Shown one piece after another: positions 54,703 through 63,983 of a stretch of 64,000 bases of DNA (position 1 is the stretch's first letter; the number at the start of each line of letters is the position of its first letter). The notes under the pieces are model-generated. The model was given only the letters and a program-made list of their open reading frames with translations. It made no database searches and was not told the origin of the DNA. This stretch comes from Algimonas arctica. GTDB taxonomy: Bacteria > Pseudomonadota > Alphaproteobacteria > Caulobacterales > Maricaulaceae. The position numbers and the translations under genes are program-made. The stretch is taken from assembly GCF_014652695.1 (NCBI RefSeq), contig NZ_BMZH01000001.1, forward strand, positions 62,001-126,000. The letters are read 5' to 3'.

Positions 54703-54951
54703 ATGTCGGACCGCAAACAAAGTCTTCAAGACACGTTTCTCAATACAGTTCGTAAATCCAAAATGCCGCTGACGATTTTTCTCGTCAATGGTGTGAAATT
54801 ACAGGGCGTTGTGTCCTGGTTCGATAGCTTTTGCGTGTTGTTACGCCGCGACGGTAGCTCCCAGTTGGTCTACAAGCACGCGATCAGTACCATCATGCCG
54901 TCTGGCCCCGTGTTATTGCACGATCCGTCAGACGACGAAGACTTAGACTAG
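54703..54951 (+). CDS. hfq: RNA chaperone Hfq
   Basis: An 82-residue Sm-like protein that pairs small RNAs with mRNAs. It has [22 protein letters not shown] (Sm1) and [11 protein letters not shown] (Sm2), with a short acidic C-terminus (DPSDDEDLD) as in other alphaproteobacteria. The ribosome site AGGTGA is six bases before ATG. It is followed by hflX after 18 bases. Confidence 0.97.
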   Translation: MSDRKQSLQDTFLNTVRKSKMPLTIFLVNGVKLQGVVSWFDSFCVLLRRDGSSQLVYKHAISTIMPSGPVLLHDPSDDEDLD

Positions 54952-54969
54952 TCAGAACGGCCACCATCC

Positions 54970-56286
54970 TTGTACGAAAATGATGTAAAAACCCAACGCG
55001 CGCTCGTTGTACACCCTCGATTTGCCGGTGTCAGAGCCGCCGATGCGGACTATGATTTGGAAGAGGCGGTCGGCCTCGCCGAAGCGCTTGGCGTAACGCC
55101 CGTGGACAATCGGATTGTTCCGATTCGTGAAGTGAAGGTCAGCAATTATTTTGGCTCTGGTCAAATCGAAGATATGGCCGCGTCGATTAAAGCGTTGTCG
55201 TTGGACATTGTCATCGTCAATGGTGAACTCACGCCGATCCAACAGCGTAATCTGGAAAAATCATTAAACGTCAAAGTGATTGACCGGACGGGTTTGATCC
55301 TCGAAATTTTTGGACTGCGCGCGGCGACCAAGGAAGGCCGATTGCAGGTCGAGTTGGCGCGGTTGAACTATGAACGGTCTCGGCTGGTACGGACCTGGAC
55401 CCACTTGGAGCGGCAACGCGGCGGCTCTGGTTTCTTGTCAGGACCGGGCGAAACGCAGATCGAAAGCGATCGTCGCCAACTTCATGACAAGATCGAAAAA
55501 CTCAAGTCTCAGCTTGATGATGTGTCGCGCACACGCGACCTTCAACGCTCTAATCGTAAACGCTCGCAAAACCGGATTGTTGCGCTTGTCGGCTACACGA
55601 ATGCGGGGAAGTCGACCCTCTTTAATCATCTGACAACTGGCGGCGTGCTGGCCAAAGATATGTTGTTTGCGACATTGGATACGACGCATCGGGTCTTGCC
55701 CTTGCCGAGCGGACAAGAGGCTATTTTATCCGACACAGTTGGGTTTATTTCTGATTTGCCGACGCAACTTATCACCTCGTTCCGCGCCACATTGGAAGAA
55801 ACACTAGAAGCCGACGTGTTGTTGCATGTGCGCGATATTTCCGACCCGTTGACCGCGCGTCGTCGCGAAGAGGTGATGGATGTCCTCAACCAAATCGGGG
55901 CAGGTCCAGATCACGGTCAGCCCCTGATTGAAGTTTGGAATAAAGCTGATTTGCTGCCGGACGATCAATATGACGAAGTCGCGCAACTAGCGGATCGCGC
56001 CCGTACTGAAGCGTTTCTCAACGATGCGTTTCTTATCTCCTGTCTGTCGGGAGACGGCATTGACGCTTTGCTGGCTGGGGTTGAGGAGGCGTTGACTCGC
56101 AGTGACGAAATCCTAGATGTCACGATTTCGCCGAAGGTCTTTTCTGCGCGCGCGTGGCTTCATGAACATGGTCATGTGATCGAAGAAACGACCGGAGAAG
56201 CCGGGTCGATCAAAATGATGGTGCGATTGACGGAAAGCGATGCAGGCAAGTTTCGGGCGAAACATGCCGCGTTAATAGACGTCTAA
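54970..56286 (+). CDS. hflX: Ribosome-associated GTPase HflX
   Basis: A 438-residue OBG-HflX-type GTPase that splits stalled ribosomes. It has the N-terminal HflX domain (VKVSNYFGSGQIEDMA, GLILEIFGLRAATKEGRLQVE), the Gly-rich linker GGSGFLSGPGETQIE, and the G domain with G1 GYTNAGKST (208-216), DTVGFISDLP and NKAD. The only in-frame start that keeps the domain is TTG (MYENDVKTQ). The 3' end overlaps convergent mazG by four bases. Confidence 0.95.
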   Translation: MYENDVKTQRALVVHPRFAGVRAADADYDLEEAVGLAEALGVTPVDNRIVPIREVKVSNYFGSGQIEDMAASIKALSLDIVIVNGELTPIQQRNLEKSLNVKVIDRTGLILEIFGLRAATKEGRLQVELARLNYERSRLVRTWTHLERQRGGSGFLSGPGETQIESDRRQLHDKIEKLKSQLDDVSRTRDLQRSNRKRSQNRIVALVGYTNAGKSTLFNHLTTGGVLAKDMLFATLDTTHRVLPLPSGQEAILSDTVGFISDLPTQLITSFRATLEETLEADVLLHVRDISDPLTARRREEVMDVLNQIGAGPDHGQPLIEVWNKADLLPDDQYDEVAQLADRARTEAFLNDAFLISCLSGDGIDALLAGVEEALTRSDEILDVTISPKVFSARAWLHEHGHVIEETTGEAGSIKMMVRLTESDAGKFRAKHAALIDV

Positions 56287-57026
56287 GTCAGACCTTTAGT
56301 TTCTGCCGTTTTAACGGCTTGCCAATGCGCTTCCATTTCGTCGAGATTTAATCCCTTGAGCGACCGGCCTGCGCGGTCCTCAACGGCATCAAATCGCCGG
56401 TTAAATTTTGCATTGGCGTCACGCAGCGCGGCTTCGGCATCCAGGCCGAGTTTCCGCACCAGATTGACGGTTGAAAAGATCAAATCGCCAGCTTCTTCGT
56501 GCCGATGCTCAGGCTGTGCATCTTTTAACTCAGCCGCTTCTTCGACAATTTTATCGAATGCGCCTTCATGATCCGGCCAGTCAAAGCCGACTTTCGCGGC
56601 GCGTTTTTGTAATTTCTGCGCGCGCATCAAAGCAGGCAGGGCAAGGGCGACACCGTCCAATGTGCGGCCAGACCGTTCTTGCGCTTTCAATTCATCCCAA
56701 TCAAATTTTTCGGCCCCGTCAAAGACGTGCGGATGGCGCCGAACCATTTTATCGACGAGAGTGTCGACAACATCATCAAGGTCGAAAGCGCCGACTTCAC
56801 TGGCGAGTTTGGCATGAAACAAGACTTGGAATAAAAGATCGCCAAGCTCTGATTTAAGTTCGCCCATATCGTTGCGGTCTATGGCGTCTTTGACTTCATA
56901 GGCTTCTTCTATTGTGTAAGGGGCGATGGTCTCAAACGTTTGTTCGCGGTCCCACGGGCAATCCGCACGCAGTCGGTCCATTAGGGCCTTAAGCCGCGCA
57001 TAGCGCTCTACCGGTAAACCGCTCAC
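56283..57026 (-). CDS. mazG: Nucleoside triphosphate pyrophosphohydrolase MazG
   Basis: A 247-residue enzyme that hydrolyses NTPs to NMPs. It has LRADCPWDREQTFETIAPYT and a first EExxE-type metal site in YTIEEAYEVKDAI with ELGDLLFQVLFHAKLA, repeated in the second half (FDKIVEEAAELKDA, EAGDLIFSTVNLVRKLG). It starts with a GTG overlapping the ccmD stop (GTGA). Confidence 0.95.
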   Translation of the reverse strand: MSGLPVERYARLKALMDRLRADCPWDREQTFETIAPYTIEEAYEVKDAIDRNDMGELKSELGDLLFQVLFHAKLASEVGAFDLDDVVDTLVDKMVRRHPHVFDGAEKFDWDELKAQERSGRTLDGVALALPALMRAQKLQKRAAKVGFDWPDHEGAFDKIVEEAAELKDAQPEHRHEEAGDLIFSTVNLVRKLGLDAEAALRDANAKFNRRFDAVEDRAGRSLKGLNLDEMEAHWQAVKTAETKGLT

Positions 57027-57130
57027 GGTTTAGGTTGGCGCAGCGCGCGCAAGACCAAGGCGCCTAACACCAAAGCCGACGCGCCGTAGCTGCCCCAGAT
57101 GAAGACGGCGAAGGGACCCATATCGAGCAT
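57023..57130 (-). CDS. ccmD: Heme exporter protein CcmD
   Basis: A 35-residue single-helix protein, MLDMGPFAVFIWGSYGASA followed by a VLGALVLRALRQ end. The 'FIWGSYG' motif and size are typical of CcmD, the small subunit that helps release holo-CcmE from CcmABC. Its ATG overlaps the ccmC stop and its stop overlaps the mazG start. Confidence 0.9.
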   Translation of the reverse strand: MLDMGPFAVFIWGSYGASALVLGALVLRALRQPKP

Positions 57131-57867
57131 CAGAGAGCCTCCACACGGGCCGTTGCGGCGGGTGCAGGCTTGCGCGCTGCTCGCGCAGAGGCGATCTCGG
57201 CCAACATGCCCCGCATCGTTAACCACCCCAACAGCAAGGTATAACCGAGCGCCATTAACGCGAGCGGCAGTAGGAGTTGCGGTGCAAGACCGGGGCTGTC
57301 GGGCATGGAAATCGTCGCCGGTTGGTGCAGCGTGTTCCACCATTCGACGGAAAATTTGATAATGGGAATATTGACCCAGCCAATCATGGCGGTGATCGCG
57401 GCGAGACGAGACGCGCGCTTCCGGTCTTCAACCACCTGCCAGATTGCCATATAGCCAATATAGATAAACAGCAGAATGAGAACGCTCGTCATCCGACCGT
57501 CCCATTGCCAATAGGTGCCCCAATCGGGTTTGCCCCACAGGCTACCCGTTATGAGGGCCAGCACGGTGAAAGCAGCCCCCGGAATGGCGAGGGAGCGCGC
57601 AGCGAGGTCTGCAATCGGGTGACGCCAGACAAAGCTAATCAAACTGGCTAACGCAATCGAACTATAAGCCGCCATCGCGCTCCATGCGGCGGGAACATGG
57701 ACATACATAATGCGGACAGTTTGCCCATGTTCGGCTTCTGCGGGGGAGGCGAATAACGCTTGCCACAGGCCAAGGGCCAAGATCAGCAAAGCGCTCCAGC
57801 CAAAGATCGGCGTCAACCAGCGGGCAAGGCCGACAAAGCGTTGCGGATTGGCAAAGCGAGTAATCAT
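57130..57867 (-). CDS. ccmC: Heme exporter protein CcmC
   Basis: A 245-residue, six-helix protein that presents heme to CcmE in cytochrome c maturation (system I). It has the tryptophan-rich motif WGTYWQWDGRMTS (116-128) and flanking histidines in YVHVPAAW and WWNTLHQPATI that bind the heme iron. It overlaps ccmB and ccmD by four and one bases. Confidence 0.96.
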   Translation of the reverse strand: MITRFANPQRFVGLARWLTPIFGWSALLILALGLWQALFASPAEAEHGQTVRIMYVHVPAAWSAMAAYSSIALASLISFVWRHPIADLAARSLAIPGAAFTVLALITGSLWGKPDWGTYWQWDGRMTSVLILLFIYIGYMAIWQVVEDRKRASRLAAITAMIGWVNIPIIKFSVEWWNTLHQPATISMPDSPGLAPQLLLPLALMALGYTLLLGWLTMRGMLAEIASARAARKPAPAATARVEAL

Positions 57868-58520
57868 GACGGTCCTCTATTCGCCGCGAGGGCGGCGACG
57901 CTGGTTGGAAGTCCTAGCGCGACAGCGATGAAGCTCAACCCCGCAAGCATACGAAATTGCACCGCACCCAAACCGTCTGTGGCGAAAGCATTAGCGGCTT
58001 CTGTGCCAAAAATAAGCACAGGAATTAACAGGGGCGCGGTGAGGATGACGGCGAGCACGCCGCCGCTTCTTTGTCCGGCGAGGAGCGCTGCCGTGACAGA
58101 GGCGTAGGCCACCATCGCAGGCGCACCGATCAACAAGGATAGAACTGTTCCGGTGATGGCTGTCCCTGTCATCTCTATCAATAGCGCGAGAAACGGCGAC
58201 ACAAGAATGAGCGGGAGTAAGGTTGTGAGCGCAAAGGAGATACATTTTGCAATCACGATGGAAAGGCCCGTCGTTCCGGCCAAGTGCATTTGTGCAAGCG
58301 CGCCCGTTTGCTGATCCGTTTGATAGAAGCGGTCTAGACCCAGCAGAGCGGAGAGGGTTGCGGCGAGCCAGAGCAAGCCGGGGCCAAGCGCAGGGGTGGA
58401 TCCACCGAGCGCGATACCGCACAGTAAAATGAACAGCGCCATGAACGCGAGCGACAGGCCCGTGCCGGACGCGCCGCGCGCGGCGAGGCGTAATTCTCGG
58501 ATGAGGATCACGCGGATCAT
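57864..58520 (-). CDS. ccmB: Heme exporter protein CcmB
   Basis: A 218-residue membrane subunit of the CcmAB ABC transporter, with six helices. It starts MIRVILIRELRLAARGASG, and has LGLDRFYQTDQQTGALAQMHL after the second helix, a conserved CcmB segment. It is coupled to ccmA upstream and ccmC downstream by ATGA overlaps. Confidence 0.95.
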   Translation of the reverse strand: MIRVILIRELRLAARGASGTGLSLAFMALFILLCGIALGGSTPALGPGLLWLAATLSALLGLDRFYQTDQQTGALAQMHLAGTTGLSIVIAKCISFALTTLLPLILVSPFLALLIEMTGTAITGTVLSLLIGAPAMVAYASVTAALLAGQRSGGVLAVILTAPLLIPVLIFGTEAANAFATDGLGAVQFRMLAGLSFIAVALGLPTSVAALAANRGPS

Positions 58521-59158
58521 GATGCGGCGCCTGAGATCGCGGGCTCTAGCACGAGTTTCTTCGCCGTAACGCCGATGATCGGAACGGGTTGATGCGACGC
58601 GATGATGGCTAGTCCGCCGCGGGCGAGATGCTGGCTCAAAGTTTCTGTCACAAGGGCTCTGCCGTCAACATCCAATCCTGACAACGGTTCATCCATCAAC
58701 CATGCGGCCCGATTTGAGGCCATAAGCCGGGCGAGAGAAAGCCTGCGTATTTGACCCGCAGACAGGCCCGCGACAGGGGTGTCGTCGCGGTCTTGCAACC
58801 CAACCGATGTGAGCCGATCGTTGAGCGACATGTCATCATTGAGCAGGGTTTGCCAGAAACTCAATTCTTCGCCCAATCTCAACTCGCTGCGTTCCGGACC
58901 CCGGTGTGCGGCGTAAGCAAGTGCTTGATTTGCGGGGATATTTCTATCTTCTGACGTCCAACGGATGTCGCCTTCATCCGGTGAGAGAAGCGCCGCACAG
59001 GCTAGCAGGAGGGTGGTTTTCCCAATGCCATTTGGCCCTGTCAGCCAGAGCGCTTGGCCGGGTTCGACGCACAGAGAGAGACCGTGGATCAGAGTGCGGT
59101 CGCCACGCGACAAAGACAGCTGATCAATCAATAATCTTATGTTATGGCGCACGTCCAT
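58517..59158 (-). CDS. ccmA: Cytochrome c biogenesis ATP-binding export protein CcmA
   Basis: A 213-residue ABC ATPase that powers release of holo-CcmE. It shows Walker A GPNGIGKT (41-48), the signature LSAGQIRRLSLARL and Walker B AAWLMDEPLSGLD. I chose the ATG of MDVRHNIRLL; upstream codons in frame are not ABC-like and would overlap divergent ccmE. First gene of ccmA-B-C-D. Confidence 0.95.
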   Translation of the reverse strand: MDVRHNIRLLIDQLSLSRGDRTLIHGLSLCVEPGQALWLTGPNGIGKTTLLLACAALLSPDEGDIRWTSEDRNIPANQALAYAAHRGPERSELRLGEELSFWQTLLNDDMSLNDRLTSVGLQDRDDTPVAGLSAGQIRRLSLARLMASNRAAWLMDEPLSGLDVDGRALVTETLSQHLARGGLAIIASHQPVPIIGVTAKKLVLEPAISGAAS

Positions 59159-59234
59159 GGCGACCCTATGGCGCGGTGCGGCCACAGAGTCACGATGTTG
59201 AATCGTTGGACTGTGACCTATATCAGAAGACCCT

Positions 59235-59669
59235 ATGAGACCGCCAAATAGAAATCGCCGCTTGGCGTTAATTGCCCTCATTGGAGGTGGCCTCGCCATC
59301 GGCATGGGGCTGATCTTAACGGCCTTGAACGAGAACACGCAGTTTTTCTATAATCCGTCAGATGTCGTGGCAGAGAATTTTGTCGCGAAGTCAGAGACGT
59401 TTCGCGTTGGCGGGTTAGTGGTCGAGGGCACAGTTGAACGCTCAGGTGTGACGACATATTTTGATATGGTCGATTTTGAACGGCCAATGCCTGCACCGAT
59501 AAAAGTCACGTTTAACGGTCAATTGCCAAACCTATTCCTTGAAGGACAGGGCGTGGTTGTGTCAGGGCGGATGATTAGTGACACAGAGTTTTTAGCGAAT
59601 GACGTTCTCGCCAAACATGATGAAGAATATCAACCGAAAATTGAGTATCAGGACCAACTCGAAAGCTAA
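59235..59669 (+). CDS. ccmE: Cytochrome c-type biogenesis heme chaperone CcmE
   Basis: A 144-residue periplasmic heme chaperone with an N-terminal membrane anchor (ALIALIGGGLAIGMGLILTAL, about 11-31), an OB fold, and the heme-attaching H128 with Y132 in VLAKHDEEYQP. It faces away from ccmABCD on the other strand and is followed by a strong terminator, so the ccmF/G/H genes must be elsewhere. Confidence 0.95.
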   Translation: MRPPNRNRRLALIALIGGGLAIGMGLILTALNENTQFFYNPSDVVAENFVAKSETFRVGGLVVEGTVERSGVTTYFDMVDFERPMPAPIKVTFNGQLPNLFLEGQGVVVSGRMISDTEFLANDVLAKHDEEYQPKIEYQDQLES

Positions 59670-59676
59670 GTATTGT

Positions 59677-59725
59677 GGCGAGCAGTTTGGCAGATGTGGG
59701 GCAGCCTCACTGCTCGCCTTTGTTT
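59677..59725 (+). terminator. Rho-independent terminator after ccmE
   Basis: GGCGAGCAGT (59677-59686) pairs perfectly with ACTGCTCGCC (59709-59718) around 22 bases and is followed by TTTGTTT. Confidence 0.85.
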
Positions 59726-59840
59726 ACCGAAGTAGACAATACCATTATGACAGACTGATACCTCAATAGGCAGGGCCTAGTACCGTTTCTGCTGCTTTAA
59801 GTCGTGATGTGGTTAAAAAAGTCTTTCTGATGCGACCGCC

Positions 59841-61127
59841 TCACTCTTGCGACGCAAGGGGATAGACTTTCCCATTTTTCATAACAAAATCAATATCTTC
59901 TAATTCTGAAATGTCCTGAAGCGGATCGCCATCGACGGCAATTATATCGGCGAAGGCGCCCGGTGCGATGACTCCGATTTTCCCGTCTAGGTCGAAAAGT
60001 TTGGCGTTGACGATGGTTGCGCTTTGAATCGCTTGCATCGGTGTTTGTCCCCACTTGACCATAAAGGCGAACTGATTGCCGTTCGTGCCATGTGGATAAA
60101 CACCGGCATCCGTGCCAAAGGCGAGGGGCACGCCGGACTTTACAGCCGCTTGGAATCGCTCGCGTTGTGCGCGACCGACTTGGCGTTCTTTGGCCAGGCT
60201 TTCTTCTAAAATTCCGGCCTCGGCGCCTTCGGTGAGAATATAGTCCGAGACATAAACATCCATCGACAGGGTTGTGCCGTTTTGCAGGGCCAAGTTGATT
60301 CCGGCGTCGGAAATGAGGGAGGAATGTTCAACAGAATCGACGCCTGCTTTGATCGCCGTGTTAATCCCTTTTTCGCCATGTGCATGAACCGCGACTTTCA
60401 TGCCGAGCGCGTGCGCTTCATCGACAATGGCGTTCATCTCTTCCGCGGTGAATTGCTGCGCGCCGATGCTTGTGCCTTTGGAGAGAACGCCGCCCGTTCC
60501 GCAAAATTTAATCACCTGCGCGCCGTATTTCTTATTTTCTCGCACTTTAGCGCGCACCGCCCATGGTCCGTCAGCAACACCGCCAGCGACTTGTTGATAC
60601 TCAAACGGCAGAAGATTACTGTCGCAGTGCCCTCCGGTGATACCAATCGAGCGACCCGCCGGGATGATTCGAGGGCCGGGCACATCGCCGTCCTCAATGG
60701 CCTCTTTTAGTGCGACATCCGTGAATCCGGGAGCGCCGAGATTGCGAACCGTTGTAAAGCCGGCTGCAAGCGTGCGTTTGGCATTCATCACCCCTGTAAT
60801 CGCGGCGCGTGACGTGGAGCGCTCTAATTGGCGGTAGCCATGAACCGCGGCATCACTGGTCAGATGCACATGAGAATCAGACAGGCCGGGGAGCACTGTC
60901 ATCTCGGAGAGATCTATAAAATTGATATCGACGTCTGGTTTTGGAGTGTCCGCTGCTGCGCCCACCGCTGTTATGACGCCATTTTCAATCGTGATATATT
61001 GGTCCGACAGGGTTGTTCCCGCTTTCGTGTCGATCAGGGTCCCCGCATGTATGACGGTTGTGCCGGAGTTCGCGAGGGCTGGTCCGCAAAGTGCCGTTGC
61101 GAGTAGGAGGGAAAGGGCTGTTTTCAT
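59841..61127 (-). CDS. Secreted amidohydrolase family protein
   Basis: A 428-residue periplasmic metal-dependent hydrolase with a signal peptide (MKTALSLLLATALCGPALA). It has the metal site HVH (H86, H88) in SDSHVHLT, QVIKFCGTGG with the likely bridging Lys, VAVHAHGEKGI, SVEHSSLIS and FGTDAGVYPHG. These fit the imidazolonepropionase-like/Xaa-Pro dipeptidase group of exported amidohydrolases. The substrate is unknown. I chose ATG 61127, preceded by AGGTGA; the divergent crtY starts 49 bases away. Confidence 0.85.
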   Translation of the reverse strand: MKTALSLLLATALCGPALANSGTTVIHAGTLIDTKAGTTLSDQYITIENGVITAVGAAADTPKPDVDINFIDLSEMTVLPGLSDSHVHLTSDAAVHGYRQLERSTSRAAITGVMNAKRTLAAGFTTVRNLGAPGFTDVALKEAIEDGDVPGPRIIPAGRSIGITGGHCDSNLLPFEYQQVAGGVADGPWAVRAKVRENKKYGAQVIKFCGTGGVLSKGTSIGAQQFTAEEMNAIVDEAHALGMKVAVHAHGEKGINTAIKAGVDSVEHSSLISDAGINLALQNGTTLSMDVYVSDYILTEGAEAGILEESLAKERQVGRAQRERFQAAVKSGVPLAFGTDAGVYPHGTNGNQFAFMVKWGQTPMQAIQSATIVNAKLFDLDGKIGVIAPGAFADIIAVDGDPLQDISELEDIDFVMKNGKVYPLASQE

Positions 61128-61176
61128 ATCGGTCACCTGTAGTCCTACGTTGTGGAGTGAGCTAAGCGTGACATCG

Positions 61177-62358
61177 ATGGCTCTGCAAGTGGAAAGCCCA
61201 AATATAGGCGCAAAATCGCCCGACCTGCTCATTTCTGGCGCGGGTTTATCTGGGCTTGTGGCCGCATGGCGCTGCCTGAGCGTCAATCCGGCGTTGACCA
61301 TCGCGATTTACGAAACGTCTGACCGAATCGCGGGTGACCATACATGGTCCTTCAACGGATCTGACATTGCGCCGAATTTACGAGACTGGTTTTCACCCTT
61401 TGTCGCGCATCGATGGCCCCGCTATGACGTTCGGTTTCCCAAGCGGTCGCGAACCTTGGACATTGAATATTGTTCCGGTAATTCCGACACATTATTTTCT
61501 TGCGTCGAGCCGTTCATCCAATCCGGGCGTTTGCAAGTCCACTCACGGACTTGCGCGCCTGAGCGGACGGACATTCCGCATATTGATGCGACGGGATACC
61601 GTCCACGGAGCGACGAATTCCCCGGTTGGCAGAAGTTCGTCGGCCACGTTATCCGCACAGACAGGCCTCACGGTGTTGTACGCCCCGTCATCATGGACGC
61701 CACGGTCGCGCAGATTGACGGCTATCGTTTTATGTATTTGCTCCCGTATTCGGATCGCGAAATTTTGGTCGAAGATACCTATTTTGCGGACACGCCGACC
61801 CTGTCGGAAGACGAAATAGGAAACCGGATCGATGCCTATATTCATGATAAAGGCTGGGGGGGCTATACGATCGTGCGGCGTGAAAAAGGCGTCCTGCCGA
61901 TGATGATGGCGACAGACCGGGATGATGATAGTACCAAAATCGGCTTGGGCGGCGGTTTCGCGGTGGCCTCAACAGGTTTCACTCTGCCGCATGCCGTTGA
62001 GCTCGCCAATGTAATCGCGCAAGCGATACAGCGCAACGGACCGCAAGCCGCCCCACAGGCCATCGTCGATTTTCGTCGCCATCATATTGCGCGCGAACGT
62101 TACGCACGGCTGCTCAACCGAATGTTTTTCTGTGCCGCTGAGCCGGCTAAACGCTATCTCGTTTTGCAACGCTTCTATGGGCTTGGAGACCGATTAATCC
62201 GTCGCTTCTACCGCAACGATTTGTCGCTGCGTGACAAGGCGAGAATTCTCATCGGAAAACCGCCCGTGCCCGTAAGCAAAGCGATTGCAAATTTTAGTGA
62301 GACCGCCTTTATCCGGCGGCAGCGCGACCAAGCCCGCGCAAAGGGACATGATACATGA
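61177..62358 (+). CDS. crtY: Lycopene beta-cyclase (CrtY type)
   Basis: A 393-residue flavoprotein that closes the end rings of lycopene. It has the dinucleotide motif ISGAGLSGLVAAWRC (19-33), SDRIAGDHTWSFN, PRYDVRFPKRSRTLDIEY-like core (RYDVRFPKRSR), FLFVEDTYFAD-like DREILVEDTYFAD and GLGGGFAVASTGFTLPH. These are typical of proteobacterial CrtY. GTG 61168 with GGAG ten bases before it is an alternative start. The stop overlaps crtI (ATGA). Confidence 0.9.
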   Translation: MALQVESPNIGAKSPDLLISGAGLSGLVAAWRCLSVNPALTIAIYETSDRIAGDHTWSFNGSDIAPNLRDWFSPFVAHRWPRYDVRFPKRSRTLDIEYCSGNSDTLFSCVEPFIQSGRLQVHSRTCAPERTDIPHIDATGYRPRSDEFPGWQKFVGHVIRTDRPHGVVRPVIMDATVAQIDGYRFMYLLPYSDREILVEDTYFADTPTLSEDEIGNRIDAYIHDKGWGGYTIVRREKGVLPMMMATDRDDDSTKIGLGGGFAVASTGFTLPHAVELANVIAQAIQRNGPQAAPQAIVDFRRHHIARERYARLLNRMFFCAAEPAKRYLVLQRFYGLGDRLIRRFYRNDLSLRDKARILIGKPPVPVSKAIANFSETAFIRRQRDQARAKGHDT

Positions 62359-63914
62359 CTGCAACCCTCGATCCGCTCGACGTCGCTGCCGCCAAACAGG
62401 GGGCGGGCACGAAGCCAACGGCTATCGTTATCGGCGCGGGCTTTGGCGGCATCGCTTTGGCCATTCGTCTGCAAAGCATGGGGTTCGCGACCACCATTAT
62501 CGACAACCGGGATAAGCCCGGTGGCCGCGCCTATGTCTATGAAGAAGCGGGTTTCAAATTCGATGGCGGGCCAACCGTTATTACGGACCCGGATTGCCTG
62601 CGCGAACTGTGGACGCTCACGGGCCGAAACATGGATGATTACGTCACTCTGCTGCCGGTTGACCCGTTTTACCGTTTGCAGTGGGAAGATGGCGACACAC
62701 TCGATTATTGGGCCAGCCAAGACACGCTCGAAACCGAAATTGAAGCCCGTAATCCTGACGATGTGACAGGCTACCGCCGCTTCCTCGCCTATAGTCAGGA
62801 GCTCTACCGCGAGGGCTATGAGAAACTCGGCACCACCGCCTTTCTCAAAATGCGGCAAATGTTCCAAGCCGCGCCGCAGTTGATCCGTTTGCGCGCCGAT
62901 AAGAGCGTTTATTCGATGGTCAGTAAATTCGTGAAAAACGACCGCGTGCGGCAATTGCTCAGCTTTCAGTCGCTGCTCGTCGGCGGCAATCCGTTTAAGA
63001 CCAGTTCGATCTATGCGCTGATCCATGCCCTGGAACGCAAGGGCGGGGTTTGGTTTGCGAAAGGCGGCACGGGCGCACTGATCGACGGCATGATCCGTCT
63101 GTTCGAGGACATGGGCGGGACACTCCGCTTGTCGACCGAGATTACCGATATTCACACAGATGGCGACCGAGTGACGGGGGTCGAGGCGGCTGACGGCTGG
63201 TCCCTGACGGCAGATTTGGTCGCGTCCAACGCCGATGTGGTGCATACCTATAAACAGCTATTGCGGGGCCATGACCGGGGCAAATCCTATGGCAACCGTT
63301 TGGCCAAGAAGAGCCACTCAATGTCGCTTTTCGTGCTCTATTTCGGCTTGAAAACCACCCATCCGGAGATGAAGCACCACATCATTTTGCTCGGGCAGCG
63401 GTATCGTGAACTCATTGCCGAGATTTTTGGCAAGGGCCGAAAACTGCCCGATGATTTCTCTCTCTATCTTCACGCGCCTTGCGTTACGGACCCGTCTATG
63501 GCGCCAGACGGGTGCAGCTCTTATTATGTGCTTTCCCCCGTACCTCATTTGGGTCACGCCGATGTTGATTGGGACAATGTCGGGCCGCAATATGCCGATA
63601 AAATTCTCGACTATCTCGAACAACATGCGATCCCGAACCTGCGCCGCGATCTTGTTGTGCAGAAGACGCTCACGCCGTTTGGATTCCGTGATGAAATGAA
63701 TACACATCACGGCAGCGCCTTTTCGATTGAGCCGATCCTGACGCAATCCGCTTGGTTTCGCCCGCATAACCGCGATGATGTGCTGGATAATATGTATATT
63801 GTCGGGGCGGGGACGCACCCGGGCGCAGGGGTTCCCGGTGTTGTCGGTGCAGCAAAAGCGACAGCGGGTGTCGTGGCGGATGATTTTCAAGAGAGCTTGA
63901 AGCAGATAGCTTAA
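62355..63914 (+). CDS. crtI: Phytoene desaturase
   Basis: A 519-residue CrtI-type desaturase that turns phytoene into lycopene for CrtY. Seen are the FAD motif VIGAGFGGIALAIRLQ (25-40), DKPGGRAYVYEEAGFKFDGG, GGNPFKTSSIYALIHALE, and the C-terminal family signature GAGTHPGAGVPGVVGAAKAT. The four-base overlap with crtY marks one operon. crtB (phytoene synthase) would be expected nearby but is not in the window. Confidence 0.96.
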   Translation: MTATLDPLDVAAAKQGAGTKPTAIVIGAGFGGIALAIRLQSMGFATTIIDNRDKPGGRAYVYEEAGFKFDGGPTVITDPDCLRELWTLTGRNMDDYVTLLPVDPFYRLQWEDGDTLDYWASQDTLETEIEARNPDDVTGYRRFLAYSQELYREGYEKLGTTAFLKMRQMFQAAPQLIRLRADKSVYSMVSKFVKNDRVRQLLSFQSLLVGGNPFKTSSIYALIHALERKGGVWFAKGGTGALIDGMIRLFEDMGGTLRLSTEITDIHTDGDRVTGVEAADGWSLTADLVASNADVVHTYKQLLRGHDRGKSYGNRLAKKSHSMSLFVLYFGLKTTHPEMKHHIILLGQRYRELIAEIFGKGRKLPDDFSLYLHAPCVTDPSMAPDGCSSYYVLSPVPHLGHADVDWDNVGPQYADKILDYLEQHAIPNLRRDLVVQKTLTPFGFRDEMNTHHGSAFSIEPILTQSAWFRPHNRDDVLDNMYIVGAGTHPGAGVPGVVGAAKATAGVVADDFQESLKQIA

Positions 63915-63983
63915 TCAAAAGCCTGTCGCTGGACACACGCGGTTTTGTGACCTAGTCAATTTAACTAAACAGGGGTCGTATTC

